Source: UBA7703 sp034926785 (GTDB lineage: Bacteria; Bacillota; Clostridia; Christensenellales; CAG-138). Taken from it: a DNA stretch of 64,000 nt. The notes under the pieces were generated by a model, which worked only from the letters and a program-made list of their open reading frames with translations, was not told the origin of the DNA and searched no databases. A program made the translations under genes and the position numbers. Every line of letters begins with the position of its first letter. The first letter of the stretch is position 1. Location: assembly GCA_034926785.1 (NCBI GenBank), contig JAYFQU010000023.1:1-64000 (forward strand). Reading direction: 5' to 3'. Shown in pieces: positions 16,755 to 25,754 of the stretch.

Positions 16755-17456
16755 TTATAATCCCGCCTCTTCCAGCAATTTCTCGTTCGAAAACACATCT
16801 GCCGGCAGATCATCCGCGATCAGACTTCCGTTTTTGAGCACGAGCACCCGGTTGCAGGCGCGTGAGACCAGATCGATATCGTGCGTTGCGACGATGCGCG
16901 CCGCCGCCATCGTGCGCAGCAGATGGATAAAATTCCGTTTGCTGCGCGGGTCGAGAAAAGCGGTCGGTTCGTCAAACAGCATCAGGTGCGGATCCATGCT
17001 GAGCACGGTCGCGATGGCCGCGCTCCGCTTCTCCCCGCCGGAGAGCCGATAGGGCGGGCGCTCCGCGAGATGCTCAATGTTCAGATGCCGCAAGGTGTGG
17101 CGCACCTTTTGGTCGATTGTCTCCGGGGAATAGCCGCGATGCCGCAGGCCGAAGGCGACATCCTCATAGATGGTCGGCATAAAGAGCTGATCGTCCGGGT
17201 TTTGAAACACCATGCCGATCATATTCCGAATCAAAGCAAGATTCTCCCGTTTCAACGCTACGCCGTCCACCGTCACCGTCCCTGTTTCCGGCGTCAGGAG
17301 GCCGCAGAGGATGGAGAGCAGCGTGGATTTCCCCGCTCCGTTGCCGCCAACGAGGCCGACACAGTCCGTCGTCTCCACACAAAACGAAACGCCGCCAAGC
17401 GCGCGGACGCCGTTCGGGTAGGTATAGGACAGGTTTTCTACAGACAATAGCGCCAT
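16755..17456 (-). CDS. cbiO: Ni/Co energy-coupling-factor importer ATPase (CbiO/NikO)
   Basis: The 233-residue ATPase has Walker A GGNGAGKSTLLSIL near residue 36, the Q-loop in GMVFQNPDDQLFMPTIYEDV (typical of ECF ATPases), signature LSGGEKRSAAIATVL and Walker B LMLFDEPTAFLDP. It powers import with the CbiQ T-component. TGGAG precedes the ATG by 6 nt. Confidence 0.9.
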   Translation of the reverse strand: MALLSVENLSYTYPNGVRALGGVSFCVETTDCVGLVGGNGAGKSTLLSILCGLLTPETGTVTVDGVALKRENLALIRNMIGMVFQNPDDQLFMPTIYEDVAFGLRHRGYSPETIDQKVRHTLRHLNIEHLAERPPYRLSGGEKRSAAIATVLSMDPHLMLFDEPTAFLDPRSKRNFIHLLRTMAAARIVATHDIDLVSRACNRVLVLKNGSLIADDLPADVFSNEKLLEEAGL

Positions 17457-17473
17457 GTTTTACTCCAGATTCC

Positions 17474-18271
17474 CTATAAAAACAGCCTGCCGAGCGATTC
17501 CAGCAGGGTCGAAACGCCAACCGCGCGAATAAAAATCAGCAGTGCGGATATGCCAATGGCAAATAGGCGGCTCTTTTTATCCGCCTTCTCCCTGCCCGTC
17601 TCTGGAAATGTCCCGTCAAACCCGCGACATTGCATCGCGCGGTAGACGCGCTCCGCGCGGTCGATACTGCGCAGCAGAAGCTGCCCGATAAACGCGCCGA
17701 GGTGCTCCATCTCCAGTCCGTTCTGCTTCACCGCGCGCAGATGATACGCACGCGTCATGTTTCTCGCCTCCGACGCAAGCAGGGCCAGATAGCGAAAGCA
17801 GAGCATTACCGTTGTGGTGAAGATGCGCGGCAGCCGCAACCGCTGCATTTGACCAAGCAGCGCATTCGCCGGCGTCGTTGCGGCGAGGATCACCACTGCG
17901 CTCACGGTGAGCAGCGCTTTTTCGAGCAGCACGGCGCAGGAGAGCACCCCGTAGGAAACGCCCGCCGGCGCAAGGGCCCGCTCGAAGAGGATATTGGATA
18001 ACCCCGCAAACAGCACGAACGGTAGCGCCGGGAACGCTCGCTTTGCGATGGCGCCGAGCGGCAGTTCACCCAGTGCAATCAACAGCGCGGGATAAAAGAA
18101 ATAGATTGTGAGTCCCGCGGCGTCATATCGGCCGGAGGAGATCACGCAGACGATGAACACCAGCGTGACGACGAGTTTTGCCATCGGATGCAGCGCATGC
18201 ACCGGTGAATGCCGGTTCGCCAGCTCATCCAGAGCAAAAAACGAATCTAAGGTGTTGGAGATCTTCTGCAT
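17474..18271 (-). CDS. cbiQ: Ni/Co energy-coupling-factor importer T-component (CbiQ/NikQ)
   Basis: The 265-residue membrane protein contains HPMAKLVVTLVFIVCV at its start and the coupling-helix region RSIDRAERVYRAMQCRGFDG near residue 200, typical of CbiQ. About five membrane helices are visible. ATG at 18271 has AGGAG upstream. A GTG start at 18337, also with a good ribosome-binding site, would add 22 residues and cannot be excluded. Confidence 0.88.
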   Translation of the reverse strand: MQKISNTLDSFFALDELANRHSPVHALHPMAKLVVTLVFIVCVISSGRYDAAGLTIYFFYPALLIALGELPLGAIAKRAFPALPFVLFAGLSNILFERALAPAGVSYGVLSCAVLLEKALLTVSAVVILAATTPANALLGQMQRLRLPRIFTTTVMLCFRYLALLASEARNMTRAYHLRAVKQNGLEMEHLGAFIGQLLLRSIDRAERVYRAMQCRGFDGTFPETGREKADKKSRLFAIGISALLIFIRAVGVSTLLESLGRLFL

Positions 18272-18345
18272 TGCGCTCCTGTGGCGGAACAAAACTGTCC
18301 CCGGCGTTTCTGTTTTAAGGTCACTAGCAAGGCTCACTGCGCTCC

Positions 18346-19368
18346 CTATTTCAATGCGGTTTCGGAATCACGTCGCTTTTTCTTTGCTCGTGAGATGGCA
18401 AACGCCGTACCCGCCGCCAAAGCAAGCACAATCCCGCCGCCGATAAGCCCCGCGCCGGAGGTGGAAACGGCCTCGGAAGCCGCCCCTATAGAATAGTCCG
18501 GCATGATGGCGGTCTTGCTTTGAATCCACTCGGATATGGCGTAGACGGGGCCGCCTGCCCGCGGTTCCTCCGCGCCCGCCACCTTGCCGATGGACCACTC
18601 CAACCCGTCGGGGCTGGCAGAGGCGAAGAGCGAGAGCCCCCCCGCGATCAGAACGGTTGCAGCCAGCAATCCCAACACAACCTTTTTGAGCGACACACTG
18701 CGATCCAACCGCCGCTTGCTTTGCGCACATTCGAGCAGTTCAGGGCGTGCCTGATGCACAAAGATCAGTATCGCGCCCGTCACAAGCCCCTCCACAAGGC
18801 CGATCGCCAGATGGATTGGCTGCATAAGCAGCACAAAGCTTTGGAACGGCAGCGCGGTGATGCCGGAGGCAAGGGTTTCCAGCACAACCGAAAATGCGCC
18901 GAGCTGCAGACCGGCCACCACGCCGAGCACCGAGGCGAGCATGATGCGCGGCTTCGTGATCCTCTTTTTCAAGATGGGTTTATAGATCAGGGGGTAGGCA
19001 ACGAGGCAGGCGAGCACGCCCATGTTAAAGAGATTGCAGCCGAGCGCAAGCAGGCCCCCGTCCGCAAAGAACAAGCACTGAATCAGCAGCACCGCCGCGA
19101 TGGAGATCATCCCCGGGTAGGCGCCAAGCAGCGCCGCAAGCAGAATACCCCCGCCGATATGCCCGCTGCTGCCCGTGCCGGGAATCGTAAAATTAACCAT
19201 TTGCGCGGCAAAGACAAATGCGCTCATCACGCCCATGACCGGAACGGTCTTATCCTCCAATACGTGGTCACGCTTGGTTTTGACGACGGAGTAAGCAAGC
19301 GCCGCGCCGCTGACGGCGAGCATGCCGATCCCCACCGCGGGAGAGACAAGCGCATCGGACATATGCAT
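18346..19368 (-). CDS. cbiM: Ni/Co energy-coupling-factor substrate component, CbiM-CbiN-like fusion
   Basis: The 340-residue membrane protein begins MHMSDALVSPAVG, the conserved N-terminus whose Met-His binds the metal in NikM/CbiM. The CbiM domain spans about residues 1-215. After a hinge comes a CbiN-like PDGLE domain (SPDGLEWS near residue 255) and a final membrane helix. Fused M-N proteins are known for nickel and cobalt systems. The metal cannot be decided from sequence. No cobalamin riboswitch is seen upstream. It is the first gene of the operon. Confidence 0.9.
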   Translation of the reverse strand: MHMSDALVSPAVGIGMLAVSGAALAYSVVKTKRDHVLEDKTVPVMGVMSAFVFAAQMVNFTIPGTGSSGHIGGGILLAALLGAYPGMISIAAVLLIQCLFFADGGLLALGCNLFNMGVLACLVAYPLIYKPILKKRITKPRIMLASVLGVVAGLQLGAFSVVLETLASGITALPFQSFVLLMQPIHLAIGLVEGLVTGAILIFVHQARPELLECAQSKRRLDRSVSLKKVVLGLLAATVLIAGGLSLFASASPDGLEWSIGKVAGAEEPRAGGPVYAISEWIQSKTAIMPDYSIGAASEAVSTSGAGLIGGGIVLALAAGTAFAISRAKKKRRDSETALK

Positions 19369-19401
19369 GGCTAGGGTTTCCTTTCGAGCTGGCTGTAGAG
19401 T

Positions 19402-19410
19402 ATTATAGCA
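19402..19410 (-). promoter_or_regulatory. Extended -10 promoter of the Ni/Co transporter
   Basis: On the minus strand the sequence is TGCTATAAT, an extended -10 element, 33 nt before the cbiM-like start codon. No good -35 box is present at 17 bp. Confidence 0.55.
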
Positions 19411-19509
19411 CACTTGTCCAATCAGAATCGTCTTGTTCCTCGCGGCGTAAAGCACAGCGCCCGAACAGCCGTTTCGGACAATGGCCTTATCCCCCATCTC
19501 GTCAACTCC

Positions 19510-19584
19510 AAAAAAACATCGCAACCCCGTTGTTGCTCTGCCCGCGCAGCTTTTGCGCTCAGATACAACTCTCATTGCGATGTT
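19510..19584 (-). terminator. Long compound terminator after the sugar importer operon
   Basis: On the minus strand three nested stems occur: AACATCGCAA/TTGCGATGTT, GTTGT/ACAAC and GCGCA/TGCGC, followed by TTTTTTT. It is 54 nt after the last permease gene and upstream of the Ni/Co transporter promoter. Confidence 0.75.
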
Positions 19585-19637
19585 ATGACCTGATTCCTAT
19601 TGTGTTGAGTCCCGTGGCGGTGTTTTCTCGCCGCCAA

Positions 19638-20705
19638 CTACCGGCGTCGTTTGATGCCGCCATTTTCGCGAATGGCGAGCACAACGCTTTGCAGCAGGAT
19701 GAAGAAGCACAGCATAAGCCCTGTCGTAATGCTCTGCCAATAGGGCTCCCTAAGGCCGGATGCGATGACGATATTGCTGATGGTCTTGAGCGAGAGAACC
19801 CCAAAGAGCGTGCCGAACACATTGCCAACGCCTCCGGTGAGCAGCGTACCGCCGATGATAGAGGAGGCAATCGCCTGCATCTCCGCGGCGGTCGCGTTGG
19901 AGGCATTTCCCGCGCCCGTGTGCAGAAGGTAAACATATCCGCCGATGCCGGAGAGCAGCCCGCAGAGCAGGTAGGAGAAGAACTTCGTGCGCTTCACATT
20001 GATGCCAAGCATCAGCGCACTCTGGTTGTTTCCGCCGACCGCGTACAGGTTGCGCCCAAACCGCGTCCAGCGAAGCATGGCGAAGATCAAAAGAACGACG
20101 CACAGCGCAATAATGACGCCAAGCTCAATTCTCGCGGGGATAAAATTACCCGTCTTACCGTAGGAGCCGATGCCCGGAATGACAATCCGAAACTCTTTTA
20201 AGGAAAGAAACGCCTCGTGCACCGCGGTACGCGGCGCGGCGCTGACGATCGTCGTCATGCCCTTGGCAAAAAACATTCCCGCGAGGGACACAATAAACGG
20301 CTGAATCTCCAAATAGGAAACGAGAAATCCCTGCACCAAGCCGAATGAGAGCCCGATTGTCAATGCCAGAGCAATGGAACCGGCGACGCTGCCGGAATGA
20401 TCGTCCAGATAGACGACGCAGATCATGGTGATCAGCGCCGTAATTCCGCCAACGGAGATATCGATCCCGCCCGCGATCATGACGACGGTCAATCCGCAGG
20501 ACAGAACGATTAAAAACGCATTGTTGTTGAAGATATCCAGAAACTGCTGTGGGTTTAAGAATCCGCCGCCCCAAACCGCCATCGCCAGCGTATACATGCC
20601 CGCAAAGGTAAAAATTGTAATCGCAAGCAGCAGGTTGGTGTTGGAGATTGGCTCCCTTGACCGGTTTAATTGTGTTGTGGTTGATACGTCTCTATTGCTT
20701 GCCAT
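19638..20705 (-). CDS. yjfF: Sugar ABC importer permease (YjfF-like)
   Basis: The 355-residue permease belongs to the BPD_transp_2 (RbsC/XylH) group. Landmarks are GGIDISVGGITALITM near residue 80 and the NNQSALMLGINVKRTKFF loop. About eight to ten membrane helices are visible. It is the fourth gene of a binding protein-ATPase-permease-permease operon, the same order as E. coli ytfQ-ytfR-ytfT-yjfF (galactofuranose). The substrate here is inferred only from that order and from similarity. Confidence 0.85.
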   Translation of the reverse strand: MASNRDVSTTTQLNRSREPISNTNLLLAITIFTFAGMYTLAMAVWGGGFLNPQQFLDIFNNNAFLIVLSCGLTVVMIAGGIDISVGGITALITMICVVYLDDHSGSVAGSIALALTIGLSFGLVQGFLVSYLEIQPFIVSLAGMFFAKGMTTIVSAAPRTAVHEAFLSLKEFRIVIPGIGSYGKTGNFIPARIELGVIIALCVVLLIFAMLRWTRFGRNLYAVGGNNQSALMLGINVKRTKFFSYLLCGLLSGIGGYVYLLHTGAGNASNATAAEMQAIASSIIGGTLLTGGVGNVFGTLFGVLSLKTISNIVIASGLREPYWQSITTGLMLCFFILLQSVVLAIRENGGIKRRR

Positions 20706-20709
20706 ATGA

Positions 20710-21768
20710 TTACATCTCCGTAACTTTCATCGGTTTGGTAAACAGCTTGTCACGCAGCATAAGAACATATCGTTTCACAACCGGCGAGCCAAGCACCACA
20801 ATGGCGATGATAACAATCGCCTTGTAGGCCTTTACCGCCGTGGACGAAACCTTCATGGCGTAGAGCGTAATGGTCAGCGCCTGTATGATATATGCGCCAA
20901 TGACCGATCCGGTCAGGCTGAATTTTCCGCCGCCGAGCGCATTGCCGCCAATGGCAACCGCCAGAATCGCATCCATCTCAATATCCAGCAGCATGGTTTC
21001 ATGGTTGATTAGGCCCATTCGGCTGACGCCGATGCAGCCCGCCATCGCCGTGCAGACGCCGAGCATCATGAAGGACATGAGCTTGATCCAAACCGGATTG
21101 ATGCCGTTGAGCCGGGCGGAACGCTCGTTGATTCCAACCGTCTGCGTATAGAGGCCAAGGTTGGTGAAACGCAGCAGCAGCGACACCAGTATGCCGAATA
21201 CGATGACGATTAGAATTGGCGTTGGAATCGGAATGCCCGGAATAAAGCTTCCGATATAGCCAAGAAGCGGGCTCTCTACCGTGGGCGTCGCGCCGCCGTT
21301 AATCCAGTAGGCAATCGGCCGCCCGGCTGTAAAGAGAATCAGAGTCGCGATCATCGGCTGAATTCGAAACACGGAAACCAACGTGCCGTTGAACATGCCA
21401 AACAGTATGGCGACGACGCAGCTCGCCAGAAACGCAACCAGAATCATCGGCATGGAGATGTTGTGCTCGCGCAGAATTCGGACGAATACGCTTCCGGCAA
21501 TCGCGGCCAGCGCGCCAACGCTGATATCCTGCCCGCCGCAGGCCGCGGTCACCAGCGTCATGCCAATTGCAAGAATCGCGAGTTCCGACGCGCCGTTTAA
21601 AATGCTGATGATGTTGCCCGAGAGAACCGCGTTTCCCGCGTTGTTGGTTGTGATGCTGAGGGAAAAGAACCCTACGTCCCGAATGAGATTGAACACCACC
21701 AGCAACAGCAGCGCAAACAAAGGGATCACCAGCTGCGACTTCATCAGTTTTTGAAATCTGTTATCCAT
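20710..21768 (-). CDS. ytfT: Sugar ABC importer permease (YtfT-like)
   Basis: The 352-residue permease is of the RbsC group, with GGQDISVGALAAIAGSVFVR near residue 95 and NERSARLNGINPVWIK near residue 230. It overlaps the end of the ATPase gene by 8 nt and precedes the second permease by 4 nt, so the two are tightly coupled and probably form a heterodimer. Confidence 0.85.
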   Translation of the reverse strand: MDNRFQKLMKSQLVIPLFALLLLVVFNLIRDVGFFSLSITTNNAGNAVLSGNIISILNGASELAILAIGMTLVTAACGGQDISVGALAAIAGSVFVRILREHNISMPMILVAFLASCVVAILFGMFNGTLVSVFRIQPMIATLILFTAGRPIAYWINGGATPTVESPLLGYIGSFIPGIPIPTPILIVIVFGILVSLLLRFTNLGLYTQTVGINERSARLNGINPVWIKLMSFMMLGVCTAMAGCIGVSRMGLINHETMLLDIEMDAILAVAIGGNALGGGKFSLTGSVIGAYIIQALTITLYAMKVSSTAVKAYKAIVIIAIVVLGSPVVKRYVLMLRDKLFTKPMKVTEM

Positions 21769-23281
21769 TTTCCGCCGTCTCCCCCGCGATCGTGCGCATA
21801 ATTTTCGACTGCGTCATATCCTCGTTTCTCAGTTCGCCAACGATCTTACGATCCCGCAGCACGATCAGCCGCGAGCAGGTGCGCAGCATCTCTTCGATTT
21901 CGGACGAGATGAAGGTGACGCTAACGCCCTCCTCCGCCAGCTTGAGAACGAGTTTTTGTATCTCGACCTTGGTGCCGACGTCGATGCCGCGCGTCGGCTC
22001 GTCCAGAATCAGATATTGCGGCTTGGTCAGCAGCCAGCGCGCCAAGATCGCCTTTTGCTGGTTACCGCCGGAGAGGGACTTGATCGGCGTATCCGCCGAG
22101 GCGGTCTTGATGTCCAATAGCCGGATGTATTGGTCTGCAAATTCCTCTGCCTCCGCTTTGGAAAACGGGCGGAAGAACCCGCGTAACACCTGCAAGGCAA
22201 GGATGATATTATCCCGAACAGACAGATCCTCTACGATTCCATCCTGTTTCCGATCCTCCGGCAGGTAGCCGATGCCCTGCTTCATGGCGTCCTTCGGCTT
22301 GCCAATCTTGACGCAGTTGCCGTTGATCTTGATCTTGCCGCCCGTCACCTTGTCCGCGCCAAAGATAGCGCGCACGCATTCGCTGCGACCCGAGCCAAGC
22401 AGTCCGGTGAACCCGTTGACCTCCCCTTTGTCAATCCGGAAGTCAAACGGCTTCGTGCCCGCCGCGCTGGAGAGGCCGACCGCCTCCAGCACCGGCACGG
22501 TGTGCGCATCGTCCGGCTGCAGAACGCGGCTGTGCATGTCCGAGATATCGTCCAGCTCCTTGCCCATCATCTTAGAGATAAGCTGCACGCGCGGCAGATC
22601 CTTGATCGCATAGGCGCCGACCAGTTCGCCGTTGCGCAAAACGGTAATTCTGTCGCAAACCTCATACACCTGTTCTAGAAAATGCGTGATAAAGATAATT
22701 CCGACGCCCCTTGCCTTGAGATCGCGCATCAGCGAAAACAGCTTGCCGACCTCGCGCTCGTCCAGGGAAGATGTCGGCTCATCCAAAATGAGCACCTTGC
22801 ATTCCATATCCACGGCGCGGGCTATGGCAACCATTTGCTGCACGGCCAGCGAGCAGGTAGAAAGCTGCTGCGTCGCCCTCGCCGGTATATTCAATTTTTG
22901 TAAGATTTCGTCCGTCCTGGCCTCCATCAAGCGCCAGTTGACAAAATGATCATTCCCGCGGCCGATAAACATATTCTCGGCGACGGTCAGATTTGGGCAC
23001 AGCGTGATTTCCTGATAGACGGTGCTGATGCCGAGATCCTGGGCATCCTGCGGAGATTTAATCGAGATCTCACGGCTTAAATCGGAAAGATAGATTTGCC
23101 CCGAGTCCTTGGGATATACGCCCGTTAAAACCTTCACCAGAGTGGATTTGCCGGCTCCGTTTTCACCCATCAGGGCGTGGATTTCGCCTGCGGAAAGGCT
23201 AAAATCGACATTATGCAGCGCACGGACGCCGGGAAAGGATTTACAGATGCTGCGCATGGACAAAACGATGTCGTTTGGCAT
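21761..23281 (-). CDS. ytfR: Sugar ABC importer ATPase with two nucleotide-binding domains (YtfR-like)
   Basis: The 506-residue protein has two ABC domains as in RbsA/MglA. The first has Walker A GENGAGKSTLVKVLTG and Walker B VLILDEPTSSLDE. The second has GLLGSGRSECVRAIFG and signature SLSGGNQQKAILARWL with ILDEPTRGIDVG. ATG at 23281 is preferred. The ATG four codons upstream overlaps the AAAGGA ribosome-binding site. Confidence 0.9.
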   Translation of the reverse strand: MPNDIVLSMRSICKSFPGVRALHNVDFSLSAGEIHALMGENGAGKSTLVKVLTGVYPKDSGQIYLSDLSREISIKSPQDAQDLGISTVYQEITLCPNLTVAENMFIGRGNDHFVNWRLMEARTDEILQKLNIPARATQQLSTCSLAVQQMVAIARAVDMECKVLILDEPTSSLDEREVGKLFSLMRDLKARGVGIIFITHFLEQVYEVCDRITVLRNGELVGAYAIKDLPRVQLISKMMGKELDDISDMHSRVLQPDDAHTVPVLEAVGLSSAAGTKPFDFRIDKGEVNGFTGLLGSGRSECVRAIFGADKVTGGKIKINGNCVKIGKPKDAMKQGIGYLPEDRKQDGIVEDLSVRDNIILALQVLRGFFRPFSKAEAEEFADQYIRLLDIKTASADTPIKSLSGGNQQKAILARWLLTKPQYLILDEPTRGIDVGTKVEIQKLVLKLAEEGVSVTFISSEIEEMLRTCSRLIVLRDRKIVGELRNEDMTQSKIMRTIAGETAENG

Positions 23282-23411
23282 AGGGGTTACCATCCTTTAT
23301 GCGATGCGGATTCCTGAAAATGGCGGTGCGAGTATGCAGACCGTGTCCGCATACTCCGCACCGACATCCTGATTGAAACTCCCTTAGATGGGAAGAGATC
23401 CTTTGGTTTGC

Positions 23412-24449
23412 CTACTCGCCGAGGCCGTAGGTGTCGATATCCGCCTGCGTAATCGTCGTGGCGTCAAAGCCGCGCTCCTCGGAGATAACCTTCTTCTGGG
23501 TCAGGGTTTCGCCAGCTTCGAGCTTTTTGATCATGTCGGAGATCACGGTCGCCTGGAAGGGGCTGCACTGGCCGTCATAGTTCCAGTTGCCGGCGAGCAG
23601 CTCGCGGAGCGCCCACTTGTTGCAGTCAAAGCCCATCACGATGACGGACTTGCCGACGCCGTGGGTGATGCCCGCTTCGTCAAGAGCCGCAACGGCGCCC
23701 TTGGCCATACCGTCGTTCTCGGCGTAGATGACGTTGAACTCTTCTTTGGCGTTGATGACGGATTCCACAATCTGCTTTGCGGTTGCTTCGTCCCAGGTGG
23801 CGGTCTGCTGCACAACCTTGGTCATGGTGCCGGCTGCGAACTCCGCATCCAGCGCCGCGGTGCGGCCGATCTGCGCGTCCGAACCCATCGCGCCCTGAAT
23901 ATGGATGACCTTGTAGGAGTCGAGGTTCTGCGCCTTGAGCCAGTTGACGGCGGTTACGCCTTCCTGTGACATGTCGGAGACAACGGCGGCTTCATAGTTG
24001 CTCTCGTCCGTGTTGATCATACGGTCGAAGAGGAACACCTTGATGCCGGCTTCCTTCGCGCTTGAGAGGATGGCATCCCAGCCATCGGTTGCTGCCGCGG
24101 AGATGAGCAGGTAGTCTACGCCGTCGGTGATGAACTGAGCCGCCGCATTGAGCTGCTCGTCATTCTTCAGGCTGTAGAAGGTGGAAACCGCATAGCCGTT
24201 CGCTTCCGTAAAGACTTTCTCGAAGTCTGCGACGTTTGCCGCGCGGTATCCGGACTCCGCCGGCGGGTTGTTGATGATGCCGACTTTGATCAGTTGGGCT
24301 GCTGCCGGGGCTTCGGTCGCTGCCGCTGCCGGCGCTTCAGTCGCTGCCGCTGCCGGGGCTTCGGTGGCTGCCGGTGCCGGAGCCTGCGCGCAAGCTACGG
24401 TACCAAACGCCATAAGAGCAACGAGGAGGAGAACAATAATCTTTTTCAT
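23412..24449 (-). CDS. ytfQ: Sugar-binding lipoprotein (YtfQ-like)
   Basis: The 345-residue SBP (Peripla_BP_4) has lipobox TVACAQ and a linker made of repeated APAAATE-type units, then a binding domain from about residue 50. Landmarks are ESGYRAANVADFEKVF, DGVDYLLISAAATDGWD and HIQGAMGSDAQIGRTAALD. The last is close to the ribose/galactofuranose group. It is the first gene of the importer operon, with its own promoter after the upstream terminator. Confidence 0.88.
   Translation of the reverse strand: MKKIIVLLLVALMAFGTVACAQAPAPAATEAPAAAATEAPAAAATEAPAAAQLIKVGIINNPPAESGYRAANVADFEKVFTEANGYAVSTFYSLKNDEQLNAAAQFITDGVDYLLISAAATDGWDAILSSAKEAGIKVFLFDRMINTDESNYEAAVVSDMSQEGVTAVNWLKAQNLDSYKVIHIQGAMGSDAQIGRTAALDAEFAAGTMTKVVQQTATWDEATAKQIVESVINAKEEFNVIYAENDGMAKGAVAALDEAGITHGVGKSVIVMGFDCNKWALRELLAGNWNYDGQCSPFQATVISDMIKKLEAGETLTQKKVISEERGFDATTITQADIDTYGLGE
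24299..24372 (-). repeat. 24-bp tandem repeat coding the lipoprotein linker
   Basis: About three copies of a 24-bp unit (GCTGCCGCTGCCGGGG.. on the plus strand, with small differences) encode the Ala/Thr/Glu/Pro linker. Copy number could change by slippage without shifting the frame. Confidence 0.75.
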
Positions 24450-24522
24450 GGTTCCGATTTCCTTTCCATTTTTTCAGATGTGTTGTATAGATGTGCGCTC
24501 GCTTTTGCGATCCCGCATTCAC

Positions 24523-24551
24523 CTTATAACACACAAAAAATCGGAATCCAA
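24523..24551 (-). promoter_or_regulatory. Promoter of the ytfQ-like operon
   Basis: On the minus strand TTGGAT (24546-24551) and TATAAG (24523-24528) are 17 bp apart, giving a leader of about 70 nt before the lipoprotein gene. Confidence 0.6.
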
Positions 24552-24701
24552 CCACTTCCGGCCAATCGCATAAGAATGTCAACCAACTTGAATAGATAAC
24601 ACACCAAGCGAAACGGCGACCGCGAATTTACAGAAAATCCTCCGTAATTTTTTCAACGCCGACCGTAAAAAACCGCTGACGAACGCTGAACACTTTATTC
24701 G

Positions 24702-24737
24702 AAAAAAACGGGGCTTTGCGTCGCACAATGCCCCGTT
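24702..24737 (-). terminator. Terminator after the sensor-associated binding protein
   Basis: On the minus strand AACGGGGC and GCCCCGTT enclose a 15-nt loop and are followed by TTTTTC. It separates the regulator operon from the importer operon. Confidence 0.85.
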
Positions 24738-24743
24738 CCCCTC

Positions 24744-25754
24744 TCAATATTCCCTGCTGTCAATCATTTCCTGCGTAATGGTTTGGCTCTCAAAGTAGGT
24801 CTCGTCGACATATTTCTCCTGTTCTACCTTCTCGCCGCGCTCCATCCGCTGGATCATGTCGGCAACATACGGCCCCTGCAGCGGATTGCACTCCACATTG
24901 AGAGCGATTTTTCCCTCCTTGCAATAGGTCAGCCCCAGCTTCGTCGCGTCAAAGGAAATGACGATTACGCCGCCGTTCGTGCCGCAGCTTAAGCCCGCCT
25001 CCTCCATTGCGTCGATTGCGCCGAGCGCCTCCCCGTCGTTTTCGCAGTAGACGACGTCGATATCCTTGGTCTCTTTCAAAATCGCCCCCATCACCTCATA
25101 TGCCTTGGCGCGCGTAAAATCGCCGCATTCCTGCGCCACGATCTGCCAATTCGTATTTCGCCCTAACGCTTGCTCCAGCGCGGCGGTCCGGCCAATCTGC
25201 GCGGAGGAACCGATGGTCCCCTGGATATGGACGATATTCACGGGATTTTGCGTTCGCCCCTGACGGGTGAGCAGGTTTTCCAGCCAGCGCATGGCCGTCT
25301 CACCCTCCTTGCGAAAATCCGAGCCGATATACGCGGTGTAGAGGTTTCTATCCTTCACCTCAATATCACGGTCAATGACGATTACCGGTATGCCCGCGTC
25401 CCGTGCCTCCAGAAGAATGGAGTTCCAGCCCGTTTCCACGCGCGGCGAAAACACAATATAATCCACATCCTGCTGGATGAACGTTCGGATGGCGCGAATT
25501 TGGTTTTCCTGCTCGTTGCGCGCGTCGTCGAAAATCAATTCATAGCCGTTTTCCTCGCTCAGCGCGGCTTTCATGCTCTCGGAGTTGGCGACGCGCCACT
25601 CCGACTCCGCCCCCACCTGAGAAAACCCGACCAGAATGGTATCGCGCAGATTTTCATCCGTGTCCCCTGTCTGCGGCTGCGCACCCGACACGCAGCCCGC
25701 CAACGCCCCTAGGCAGAATACTGCAAAGCAGATGATACCGAAAACCCTCTTCAT
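24744..25754 (-). CDS. Second sugar-binding lipoprotein, coupled to the sensor kinase
   Basis: The 336-residue SBP has lipobox ALAGCVSG and a Peripla_BP_4 domain. VGFSQVGAESEWRVANS and VHIQGTIGSSAQIGRTAALE place it with YtfQ. Its ATG overlaps the kinase stop codon (ATGA), so it is co-translated with the two-component system rather than with the importer. By analogy with XylFII-LytS of Clostridium beijerinckii, it probably presents the sugar to the kinase. That role is inference. Confidence 0.88.
   Translation of the reverse strand: MKRVFGIICFAVFCLGALAGCVSGAQPQTGDTDENLRDTILVGFSQVGAESEWRVANSESMKAALSEENGYELIFDDARNEQENQIRAIRTFIQQDVDYIVFSPRVETGWNSILLEARDAGIPVIVIDRDIEVKDRNLYTAYIGSDFRKEGETAMRWLENLLTRQGRTQNPVNIVHIQGTIGSSAQIGRTAALEQALGRNTNWQIVAQECGDFTRAKAYEVMGAILKETKDIDVVYCENDGEALGAIDAMEEAGLSCGTNGGVIVISFDATKLGLTYCKEGKIALNVECNPLQGPYVADMIQRMERGEKVEQEKYVDETYFESQTITQEMIDSREY

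Noticed and set aside
19510..19584. Branched RNA upstream of the Ni/Co importer as a NiCo or cobalamin riboswitch
   Set aside because: Neither a B12 box nor the NiCo riboswitch core is recognisable. The T-run directly after the hairpin and its place after the sugar importer make a terminator the simpler reading.
24299..24372. Short repeats as a CRISPR array
   Set aside because: The units are adjacent with no spacers and encode the Ala/Thr/Glu/Pro linker of a lipoprotein.
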